Source of the DNA: Candidatus Sumerlaeota bacterium
GTDB lineage: Bacteria; Sumerlaeota; Sumerlaeia; Sumerlaeales; Sumerlaeaceae
DNA length: 64,000 nt
Assembly (NCBI GenBank): GCA_017161655.1
Contig: JADFCV010000010.1
Span: 1 to 64,000 of the forward strand
Direction of reading: 5' to 3'
The notes beneath the pieces are model-generated. The model was given only the letters and a program-made list of their open reading frames with translations, was not told the DNA's origin and ran no database searches. The position numbers and the translations under genes were made by a program. Of this stretch, positions 51,188 through 57,909 are shown in pieces (within the stretch, counting starts at the first letter, position 1; every line of letters starts with the position of its first letter).

Positions 51188-51625
51188 ATGAGCAGCTTTT
51201 TTCGCATGGCACCGATGTATCCGCCGGAAATGACAGAGCCGATGAGGCAGGAGCTGACGTCGCTCGGTGTCGAAGACCTGCGTACACCGGAACAGGTTGA
51301 TGAGGCGTTATCTCATCAAGGCACGGTGCTCGTCGTTGTGAATTCCGTGTGCGGCTGTGCTGCTGGCGGGGCTCGGCCTGCCGTGGCGCTTGCGCTCCGT
51401 CATTCCAAATTGCCCGACCGGATTGTCACCGTTTTTGCCGGAGTAGATCGGGAGGCTGTCGAACGTGCTCGCAGCTATTTTGTAGGTTACCCGCCCTCCT
51501 CCCCGCAAATGGCCTTGCTTCGCGAAGGCAAGGTCGTTTTCATGCTGCAACGTCAGGACATTGAGGGACGCGATCCTTACGCAATCGCTCAGGACCTGAC
51601 GTCGGCATTCGACGAATTCTGCTAA
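51188..51625 (+). CDS. Bacilliredoxin, BrxA/BrxB (YphP/YqiW) family
   Basis: The 145-residue protein has the family's CGC motif at C55-C57 ('VVVNSVCGCAAGGARPAV') and 'GYPPSSPQMALL' near residue 100. Bacilliredoxins de-bacillithiolate proteins in Firmicutes. In Gram-negative organisms the family is present without known bacillithiol, so the role is open. The frame extends to 51104, but ATG 51188 is supported by AAAGGAG nine bases upstream. It is followed by a small phosphatase gene, likely co-transcribed. Confidence 0.92.
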   Translation: MSSFFRMAPMYPPEMTEPMRQELTSLGVEDLRTPEQVDEALSHQGTVLVVVNSVCGCAAGGARPAVALALRHSKLPDRIVTVFAGVDREAVERARSYFVGYPPSSPQMALLREGKVVFMLQRQDIEGRDPYAIAQDLTSAFDEFC

Positions 51626-51651
51626 AGCGGCCTCCACCTTTTTGGACAATT

Positions 51652-52155
51652 TTGTTAGGTCGGCCGCAGGGAGTGGTGTGTTTGCTTCACAACTTCTCTT
51701 ATGTGGTGGATGGTGTGTTGGCGGGATGTGCTCACCCGAGCACCTACGGCGATTTACGCCAGGCCCTTCAGGAGCTTCTGGACAAAGGTATTGGGGCATT
51801 GGTTTCCCTGGATGAAGTGGGCATCCCGCTGCACGCCGTTGCCGAGTACGGCTTCCCGTATCTACATTTGCCTATTCCTGATTTTGGTGCGCCCAGCATG
51901 GACCAAGCACGGCAGTTCGTCGAGTTTGTCGAGCAGCAACGCCAAAATCGTCGGGCGGTGGCAGTGCACTGTCATGCCGGGTATGGCCGGACCGGAACCA
52001 TGCTAGCATGTTATCTTGTCACTCAAGGGCTCTCGGCAAATGAAGCGATCAAGTCGATCCGAAGTAAACGCCCCGGATCAATTGAGACCCATGAGCAAGA
52101 GCGCTTTATCACGGAATTTGAACAAGACTGGCGCCAGCGCGGCATCCAGGGATGA
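51652..52155 (+). CDS. Dual-specificity/tyrosine phosphatase-like protein
   Basis: A protein of about 160 residues with the Cys-x5-Arg catalytic loop in 'VHCHAGYGRTGTMLACYLV' (Cys near residue 107). The general-acid Asp is probably in 'LPIPDFGAPSMDQA'. 'NFSYVVDGVLAGCAHPSTYGDLRQAL' matches the N-terminus of bacterial DSP-like enzymes. The actual start is uncertain: TTG 51652, or GTG 51673 or 51676. It follows the bacilliredoxin gene by about 25-50 bases. Substrate unknown; phosphoprotein, phosphoinositide or RNA 5' ends are all possible in this family. Confidence 0.85.
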   Translation: MLGRPQGVVCLLHNFSYVVDGVLAGCAHPSTYGDLRQALQELLDKGIGALVSLDEVGIPLHAVAEYGFPYLHLPIPDFGAPSMDQARQFVEFVEQQRQNRRAVAVHCHAGYGRTGTMLACYLVTQGLSANEAIKSIRSKRPGSIETHEQERFITEFEQDWRQRGIQG

Positions 52156-52186
52156 ACAAAAGAATAAGTGAGCTTTGGAGTGTTTC

Positions 52187-53308
52187 CTAATTCCCGTACT
52201 TCTGCGCGAAATCCCGCCGATCTGTTGCATGTGCCAGTGCCGTTTCGTAGCTGATAAGTCCCTGGCGATAAAGCTCGCCTAGCGAGGCGTTCAGTGTGAT
52301 CATTCCATCTTCGATGCCTGTTTGGATAGCCGAGAAAATTTGTGGCACCTTTCCCTCGCGAATGAGATTCCGTACCGCCCGATTGCAGACAAGGATTTCC
52401 CGAGCTGCAACGCGGCCGCGCCGATCCTTCAGCGGAACAAGCTTCTGGGAAATGATACCCTGCAGCGACACTGCTAGCTGCGCGCGGATCTGCGGCTGCT
52501 GGTGAGGCGGGAAAGAGTCAATGATGCGGTTGATGGTGGTGGCTGCTTCCGTTGTGTGCAGCGTCGAAAAGGTGAGATGCCCTGTTTCTGCCAGAGTGAT
52601 CGCTGCCTGCATCGTCTCGAGATCTCGCATTTCTCCAATCATCACAATGTCGGGATCTTGGCGAAATGCATGACGCAGTGCGTGGTGGTAGCTGAGCGTA
52701 TCCAGCGACATCTCGCGCTGACTGAGCATCGAGCGCTTTTCTGTGAACACATATTCGACTGGGTCCTCAATTGTGAGGATATGGGTGCGACGATGCTCAT
52801 TGATGTAATCAATCATCGCTGCCAGCGTGGTGGATTTGCCGCTGCCGGTGGGGCCGGTCACCAGAACAAGCCCAGAATGAAGATTCACGAACGAATAGAC
52901 GATGGGGGGAAGACCGATTTCTTCCATCGTGGGCACACGCTCAGGGATGAGGCGAGCTGATACACACAAAATGCCTTGCTGGATGTAAAGGTTGAAACGC
53001 GAACGCGTGATTCCGGGAAAAGTTCGCGCGAAATCGAGTTCATGTGTTCGCTCGAAACGTTCAATTTGCTCTGGGTGTAGCATCGAATAAACAAACGTCC
53101 GAAGGGATTCCTCGGTAATCGGCGGGCCTTCAACGAGATACAGTTCTCCGTCAATGCGCACCCGCGGAGGTTGCCCCGCGCGCAAATGCAGATCGCTTGC
53201 GCCCTCCCGCACTGCCCCCGCGATCAATTCCCGAAAACGCGCATAGTGTTCCTCTTCAATCTCTTGAAAGTTTGGCTCATCCCAGGTTGAATCGTTCGTG
53301 TTTGCCAT
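52187..53308 (-). CDS. Type IV pilus twitching/retraction ATPase (PilT/PilU family)
   Basis: The 373-residue hexameric ATPase has Walker A 'GPTGSGKSTT', the Asp-box region 'ILTIEDPVEYVF', Walker B 'DIVMIGEMRDLETMQAAI' and the His-box 'HLTFSTLHTTEAATTINRIIDSFP'. The C-terminal 'AVRNLIREGK' matches the AIRNLIRE motif of PilT retraction ATPases, and 'GASDLHLRAGQPPRVRIDGEL' is the N-terminal PilT signature. It would power retraction of pili built from prepilins such as those at 25.8 and 30.9 kb. The gene is solitary and convergent with the phosphatase gene. Confidence 0.94.
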   Translation of the reverse strand: MANTNDSTWDEPNFQEIEEEHYARFRELIAGAVREGASDLHLRAGQPPRVRIDGELYLVEGPPITEESLRTFVYSMLHPEQIERFERTHELDFARTFPGITRSRFNLYIQQGILCVSARLIPERVPTMEEIGLPPIVYSFVNLHSGLVLVTGPTGSGKSTTLAAMIDYINEHRRTHILTIEDPVEYVFTEKRSMLSQREMSLDTLSYHHALRHAFRQDPDIVMIGEMRDLETMQAAITLAETGHLTFSTLHTTEAATTINRIIDSFPPHQQPQIRAQLAVSLQGIISQKLVPLKDRRGRVAAREILVCNRAVRNLIREGKVPQIFSAIQTGIEDGMITLNASLGELYRQGLISYETALAHATDRRDFAQKYGN

Positions 53309-53455
53309 TCAATGCTCCTTCTATGAACAGATCTCTAGGCAGAAGCTCAAAATGCGCAAGAGTGGAATGCATAATATAGTGCCGAGCGACGATGGCACAT
53401 GTCGGGTTTGAATACTTGTTAGGAAAGCACGTAATTTCGCACGGGTTTGGCAAAC

Positions 53456-53548
53456 GGAGAGGTGGCCGAGTGGCTGAAGGCAGCGGTTTGCTAAACCGTC
53501 CTACGGGGAATACCTGTAGCGGGGGTTCGAATCCCCCCCTCTCCGCCA
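53456..53548 (+). tRNA. tRNA-Ser(GCU)
   Basis: A 93-base cloverleaf: acceptor stem GGAGAGG/CCTCTCC, anticodon loop TTGCTAA (anticodon GCT, reads AGC/AGU), a long class II variable arm and a T-arm GGGGGTTCGAATCCCCC. The 3' CCA (53546-53548) is encoded in the genome, with G as the discriminator base. Confidence 0.97.
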
Positions 53549-53710
53549 GTTATTCTTTCCAAAAATTCTCCATCCCTATTGGCCGCCTGAGATTGTTTTC
53601 CCTAGGGAGCTGAAAAGCGTAAAGAAGAACTTTCATTGGCCACGGTATATTTGTGGTGCAGAGCCAAAAGGGGGACTTTCAGTCCTGGCTCGCGAGAGGA
53701 GGTGAACAAG

Positions 53711-53851
53711 GTGAAGACTCGGCAGTACCGCTGCACACGTTGCTTCATGATTGTCACAAAGGAGGACCGACCTGGCGAGCCTGATCCGCGAATGGGTGGT
53801 CCATGTCCGCGGAGCAGCGATGGGAAGCACTTCTGGATGAGGATCTCCTGA
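53711..53851 (+). CDS. Small Cys-rich (zinc-ribbon-like) protein, 46 residues
   Basis: A start at GTG 53711 has AGGAGGTGA (53697-53705) seven bases before it, one of the best ribosome binding sites in the window. The product of 46 residues contains 'YRCTRCF' (C8, C11) and 'GGPCPRSSDGKHFW' near the C-terminus, a CxxC...C...H pattern that could hold zinc. It is flanked by tRNA-Ser upstream and a strong terminator downstream. The open frame extends to 53636, but without such a site. I do not recognise a named family. Confidence 0.6.
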   Translation: MKTRQYRCTRCFMIVTKEDRPGEPDPRMGGPCPRSSDGKHFWMRIS

Positions 53852-53952
53852 GAATGAGGAGAGCAGCATCCTGACCGTGCCATGGCACTTTGAGGAGGCA
53901 GAGGGATCTCTCTTCTAAGGATGATCACCGCCTCGAAGAGTTTTATAAATTT

Positions 53953-53997
53953 TGCCCGGATTTTGTCCGAAACTCGCAAAATCCGGGCAGCTTTTTT
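53953..53997 (+). terminator. Rho-independent terminator
   Basis: A perfect 12-bp stem, TGCCCGGATTTT (53953-53964) with AAAATCCGGGCA (53978-53989), closes a 13-base loop and is followed by GCTTTTTTG. It ends the plus-strand transcript that carries the small Cys-rich ORF. The convergent ars operon on the other strand may use it as well. Confidence 0.9.
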
Positions 53998-54033
53998 GTT
54001 TCGAAAGGATGGACGTCTGAAGCTGTTCGGGTT

Positions 54034-54417
54034 CTAGCTTTTGGTCGGGAAGAGTGCCGCAGCGCGCTCGGCAACTTTTTCTACAGCTTCCTCGCTCACT
54101 CCAGTCTTCCCTTTTTCCATTCCCAAATCGGTGACGCGTAAATGCAGGAGATCCGTAAAACCTCGACTCTCGAGAATCTTCTTCGCGCAATCCTTTTCGC
54201 ATCCGTCTATGACCAGAACCTGTCGCGCTGCCACGGACCAGTTTGAGATCTCTTCGTCGCCTGCGGCGATAGCAGCGGTACATGAAAGTTTTGCTACATG
54301 ACGTGCGGCTAAAAGACGAGCCGCACGATCAGCAATGCAGCCCGTGTCGGCTGCACCTGAGCATGAACACACAACGTTGTAGGCAGCGAATCGAGAACCG
54401 CAACAACACTGGCTCAT
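54034..54417 (-). CDS. DGC-domain putative zinc-binding protein
   Basis: The 127-residue protein begins 'MSQCCCGSRFAAYNVVCSCSGAADTGCIADRAARLL' and ends after 'VLVIDGCEKDCAKKILESRGF', the Asp-Gly-Cys motif that names the DGC family. With nine or more cysteines it is expected to bind metal. The ATG at 54417 overlaps the stop of the arsG-like gene by four bases. The frame is open far upstream (to 54786) but runs through the arsG-like gene in another frame, so that extension is rejected. Its place as last gene in an ars operon suggests metalloid binding or delivery (inference). Confidence 0.85.
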   Translation of the reverse strand: MSQCCCGSRFAAYNVVCSCSGAADTGCIADRAARLLAARHVAKLSCTAAIAAGDEEISNWSVAARQVLVIDGCEKDCAKKILESRGFTDLLHLRVTDLGMEKGKTGVSEEAVEKVAERAAALFPTKS

Positions 54418-55160
54418 TTTGCTTCTCCCAAGGTAGAATTGATCCCCAACCATTCCGCGTAGAATGGAAGGCTTCGCCAAATGAGAAACAGTCCAACGAG
54501 AATGAAAACGACGGCTGTCGTATAGCGGGCCCACTTCTCCACGTGCGTCATGACGTTGAAAGCTTTCGCCAGACTTGATGCACCGAACACAATAATTAGT
54601 GAAAAAGCAACGACGGGAAGCGCCGTCCCTATTCCATAGAGAGTCGGAACAAAGAAGACAGACTGAGTCTGGATGGCCAATGGAATAAGAGTTCCAAAAA
54701 ACAGTCCAGCAGAGACGGGGCAAAATGTAAGAGCGAACACGAAACCCAGCGACAGAGCCCCAAATTGCCCCGAGCGTTCTGCCCATGCTTGGAATTTCTC
54801 ATTTGCTGAGACGAAAGAAAAACTCGGAATCCGAATCCATTCAAAGAGAAAGCAAGCAATAAGAATGAGAAGTGGCCCGATGACGATACTCATCACTTGC
54901 TGAATAAGTTGCGCCACTCGAGGAGACGCTAGCGCGCTCTTCACAAAGACAATTGCTAAAATAATATACGCAAAACTCCGCCCCACGGAGTAAAGGATGC
55001 CTCGCTTTACAGCACTGCCAGGGCTAGCGACGTGTTTTGCCAGGTAGGACATTGCCGCAATGTTTGTGGCCAAGGGGCATGGACTAATTGACGTGATGAT
55101 TCCGACCCAGAAGGCCGTCAGCACTGCGAGCGCCAAAGCTCCACTGCCGGGAAGTGTCAC
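54414..55160 (-). CDS. arsG: ArsG-like efflux permease (CcdA/DsbD-type fold)
   Basis: The 248-residue protein has six to seven transmembrane helices with cysteines in 'TSISPCPLATNIAAM' and 'LTFCPVSAGLFFG', as in the CcdA/DsbD transmembrane domain. In arsenic operons this form is annotated as ArsG, an efflux permease for trivalent aromatic arsenicals. It overlaps arsF upstream and the DGC gene downstream by four bases each, so all are coupled. Substrate assignment rests on family knowledge and context. A general thiol-disulfide exporter role is the alternative. Confidence 0.82.
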   Translation of the reverse strand: MTLPGSGALALAVLTAFWVGIITSISPCPLATNIAAMSYLAKHVASPGSAVKRGILYSVGRSFAYIILAIVFVKSALASPRVAQLIQQVMSIVIGPLLILIACFLFEWIRIPSFSFVSANEKFQAWAERSGQFGALSLGFVFALTFCPVSAGLFFGTLIPLAIQTQSVFFVPTLYGIGTALPVVAFSLIIVFGASSLAKAFNVMTHVEKWARYTTAVVFILVGLFLIWRSLPFYAEWLGINSTLGEAK

Positions 55161-55663
55161 TTGCTCTCTCCCAATGCCTTTGCAATCTCTTCCTTCACGT
55201 AAGCCTGAAATTTCGCTTTGTCCCCGGCATATTGCCAGATTTTTGTCAGATTCTTATAATCGCCACCGGGCTTACCTGATTTGTGCGGCACCAACACGAG
55301 TGATTTCGTGTAAAGCTTATAGTCATCCACGAAATGGGAGTTCTCTGGAAGATCAACATTCACCACTTTCCATTGGATTCGCCCGCTCTCGAGGTCCTTC
55401 GCAAAATCACGTTTCAATAGTTCGTCCGTAAAGTGTTCGAAATTGATGCAGTTGGTACATCGGACGTGTCCGTGGAAGTAATAAACGGTGAGAGCAGATT
55501 TCTCTACAGAAGCTTTTGCAGTGTCTTCTGTTTTGCGTTCACTGTTTTCGACTGACACACTCTTTTGCGTTTTGCTTCCGCTGGTTACTGCCCATGCACT
55601 CATTGCCGAGATGGCAATAAGAACAGTCGCTAGAGTCACAACCTTAAGCATCCTCATGGTCAT
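55157..55663 (-). CDS. arsF: ArsF-like thiol/disulfide protein
   Basis: The 168-residue secreted protein has a signal peptide (about 1-26, 'AMSAWA|VT') and a charged linker, then a thioredoxin-like domain with 'VYYFHGHVRCTNCINFEHFTDELL' (CxxC at about 73-76) and 'TKIWQYAGDKAKFQAYVKEEI'. It matches the family described as the ArsF subunit of nitrophenyl-arsenical reduction in the Shewanella arsEFG operon. The redox role (electrons from ArsE to ArsG) is inference. It overlaps the arsG-like gene by four bases. Confidence 0.8.
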   Translation of the reverse strand: MTMRMLKVVTLATVLIAISAMSAWAVTSGSKTQKSVSVENSERKTEDTAKASVEKSALTVYYFHGHVRCTNCINFEHFTDELLKRDFAKDLESGRIQWKVVNVDLPENSHFVDDYKLYTKSLVLVPHKSGKPGGDYKNLTKIWQYAGDKAKFQAYVKEEIAKALGESK

Positions 55664-55747
55664 TCCTTTCTTTGCACAACGATAAGAAGTGTGGGGGTAG
55701 AGCCCGCGTCCTCACTTTGTCCGACGCGGGTCTCTCACGCGCCCATG

Positions 55748-55981
55748 CTACTGAAGAAGTTTTTTTGCTTCCTCAACGGTAGGGATTTTCCCCGCGACTT
55801 TCACCTGCCCATTGACGACCAAGGCCGGAGTGCTCATCACGCCGAACGAAATGATTTCGTTGATGTCCGTCACTTTCTGCAGTTCATACTCCAGCCCCAG
55901 TTCCTTGGCTGCCTGTTCAGCAACCTCAGTAAGCTTTTTGCATTTCGGGCATCCCGTGCCCAGGATTTGAATTCGCACCAC
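55748..55981 (-). CDS. arsE: ArsE-like thioredoxin/glutaredoxin-fold protein
   Basis: The 77-residue protein is of the TM0996/MTH895 type: 'VRIQILGTGCPKCKKLTEVAEQAAKELG' with CxxC at residues 10-13, and 'SFGVMSTPALVVNGQVKVAGKIPTVEEAKKLL'. Such small thioredoxin-like proteins occur beside ArsP permeases and are called ArsE in some arsEFG operons. It probably acts in the cytoplasm. It lies 52 bases after arsP and 84 before arsF. The cis-Pro of 'STPAL' is present. Confidence 0.85.
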   Translation of the reverse strand: MVRIQILGTGCPKCKKLTEVAEQAAKELGLEYELQKVTDINEIISFGVMSTPALVVNGQVKVAGKIPTVEEAKKLLQ

Positions 55982-56033
55982 GATGTGTCTCCTCCTTTCT
56001 TGCTCTTTGTGTTTCCTGTTTTCAAAAACTTCG

Positions 56034-57437
56034 TTAGCTAGCGAGTGAGCCGTAGATAAGGCCAGTGACTGTGGCGAGAATCACCACGATTGTCACATAG
56101 GCGAGCATCTTCTTCGTCCCCATTATGCTTCGCAGAACAAGCATACTTGGAAGCGAGAGAGCTGGTCCTGCCAGGAGAAGCGCCAAAGCCGGACCTTTGC
56201 CCATGCCACTGCCCAGCAAGCCCTGGAGAATGGGAACCTCGGTGAGCGTGGCGAAATACATGAGAGCCCCCGAGACGCTAGCAAAGAGATTCGCCCATAA
56301 GGAATTTCCACCTACGAGGCTTTCAACCCAACGGTTGGGGATGAGTCCTTCATGGCCTGGACGCCCTAGCAAGATGCCCGCGACAAATACACCGGCAAAG
56401 AGCAGCGGGAAAATCTGCTTCGCAAAAGTCCAGGTCGCTGAAGCCCATTCGTTAAGTTCGTCACTCGAACCTAAAGCTGTAATCAAGATAAGAGCAATGA
56501 CCCCAATCACAAAGGGAACAAGTGGTTCGTGTGGTGCCAGGACGGCACCAGCGGTAGTCGCCGCAATGCTTGCAACCATGGCCCCAAAGGAAACGCCAAA
56601 CCACCGCCACAAGGCAAATGCCAGCACAAGTGCACAGACACCGGTAAGCAACCATTTTTGCAGATAGATCGCGTACCACAGACCAGATTGAACGTCCGGC
56701 TTGCCCCAATTCGCAAAAACCAGAACGCCCACCTGAGCACCGAGAAATATCACATTCTGCCACAACGGACGCTTCACTTCGGGCTCCGGCAGCGCTGCTG
56801 CAATTCGGGCCTTTTCGCCTTCCTCGCGACGGAATAGGAAGTGCATCGCTAAACCCGCAACGATGCTGAAGACCACAGCACCGACAGCGCGCGCAATGCC
56901 AAGCTCCAGCCCCAGCACACGCGCCGTCATAGCAATTGCGAGAACATTAATGGCTGGTCCCGAATAAAGAAAAGCAATCGCTGGACCTAGCCCTGCTCCC
57001 ATTTTGTAAATCCCAGCGAAAAGCGGGAGAACAGTGCACGAACACACAGCTAAGATCGTTCCGGAAACCGAGGCCACTCCATACGCGAGGAACCTGTTCG
57101 CGTTAGGCCCAAGGTACCGCATGACCGAGGCCTGGCTGACGAACACGCTGATGGCTCCGGCAATAAAGAACGCCGGAACCAAACACAGCAAGACGTGCTC
57201 GCGCGCATACCACTTTACCAGGTACAAAGATTCTTGAATGGCAGCGTCGAATCGGGGCGTGCCGATTGGCAGAAAGTAAGCAATGACAAATACGCCCACA
57301 AGTGTCAGAAACGTTTTCCATTCAAAATTCCGGAATCTCGCGGTGAGAGCAGAAAATCTCTCAGAGAGCGTTACGGACTGCTTGTCAGTCTTGATAGATG
57401 TATGTTTTTCCGCCGGAATTTCACTCATCGGATCCAA
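56034..57437 (-). CDS. arsP: ArsP-like permease (DUF318)
   Basis: The 467-residue permease has about 10-11 transmembrane helices and the family block 'AVCSCTVLPLFAGIYKMGAGLGPAIAFLYSGPAINVLAI' (about 130-170). ArsP exports trivalent organoarsenicals such as methylarsenite and reduced roxarsone. A cysteine pair like the one in 'CSC' is important in characterised members. The start may be ATG 57437 or ATG 57428; both overlap the end of arsR (stop at 57421-57423). The operon order arsR-arsP-arsE-arsF-arsG-DGC fits organoarsenical resistance. No arsB, acr3 or arsC is present. Confidence 0.92.
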   Translation of the reverse strand: MDPMSEIPAEKHTSIKTDKQSVTLSERFSALTARFRNFEWKTFLTLVGVFVIAYFLPIGTPRFDAAIQESLYLVKWYAREHVLLCLVPAFFIAGAISVFVSQASVMRYLGPNANRFLAYGVASVSGTILAVCSCTVLPLFAGIYKMGAGLGPAIAFLYSGPAINVLAIAMTARVLGLELGIARAVGAVVFSIVAGLAMHFLFRREEGEKARIAAALPEPEVKRPLWQNVIFLGAQVGVLVFANWGKPDVQSGLWYAIYLQKWLLTGVCALVLAFALWRWFGVSFGAMVASIAATTAGAVLAPHEPLVPFVIGVIALILITALGSSDELNEWASATWTFAKQIFPLLFAGVFVAGILLGRPGHEGLIPNRWVESLVGGNSLWANLFASVSGALMYFATLTEVPILQGLLGSGMGKGPALALLLAGPALSLPSMLVLRSIMGTKKMLAYVTIVVILATVTGLIYGSLAS

Positions 57438-57783
57438 AAACCTCCATTTTGCGTCGAATGTCTTTCGCTAGGACCTCCTCTACGCAGGGGAAGATTTTGA
57501 GAACACATGGCGTAGCCAGGTGATAAAGCACCTGTGTGCCCCGCTTCTCATCTTCAACGAGGCCGGCTTGCCTCATGACCGCAAGGTGCTTGGACACGGT
57601 GGACATGTCGAGATTCACCAACTGCTGTAGCTCGCACACGCACCTCGGTCCATGAGCCAGAACTTCGGCGAAGTACCAGCGTACAGGATGCGCTAGGGCT
57701 TTGAGAATGTTAGCCCGCAACCGGTGGCGCGACGAGAATTTTGGGATGTCCTGCCTTATTGCTGTGACGTGTTCGTGTTTCAT
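57421..57783 (-). CDS. arsR: ArsR-family metalloregulatory repressor
   Basis: The 120-residue winged-helix repressor carries the metalloid site 'RCVCELQQLV' (C48 and C50, equivalent to the ELCVCDL motif of ArsR). A possible third ligand is C93 or C100. The recognition helix is in 'MSTVSKHLAVMRQAGLVEDEKRGTQV'. Binding of As(III) should release it from the operator that overlaps its own promoter (listed separately). AAGGA lies just before the ATG. It is the first gene of the operon. Confidence 0.95.
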   Translation of the reverse strand: MKHEHVTAIRQDIPKFSSRHRLRANILKALAHPVRWYFAEVLAHGPRCVCELQQLVNLDMSTVSKHLAVMRQAGLVEDEKRGTQVLYHLATPCVLKIFPCVEEVLAKDIRRKMEVFGSDE

Positions 57784-57798
57784 TTTCCTTGTCGTTGC

Positions 57799-57826
57799 AT
57801 TATTGGCAAATTTGCCAAGTATTCAA
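57799..57826 (-). promoter_or_regulatory. Promoter with embedded ArsR operator
   Basis: On the minus strand, TTGAAT (57826-57821) and AATAAT (57804-57799) form a -35/-10 pair with 16-base spacing. Between and across them lies the perfect 16-base palindrome TTGGCAAATTTGCCAA (57803-57818). A bound ArsR dimer would block polymerase. It is 16 bases from the arsR ATG. The pair matches the consensus at five of six positions in each box. Confidence 0.7.
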
Positions 57827-57909
57827 CAAAATTTGCATAGTTCCAGTTTTGAGCCATCAGCAAACAATGTCTCGCTCTCTAGCTGCGCCGTCCGTCTCTC
57901 GCCATGAAC

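Noticed and set aside
54418-54786. Upstream extension of the DGC gene
   Set aside because: The longer frame runs through the arsG-like gene in another phase and is not protein-like; ATG 54417 overlaps the arsG stop by four bases.
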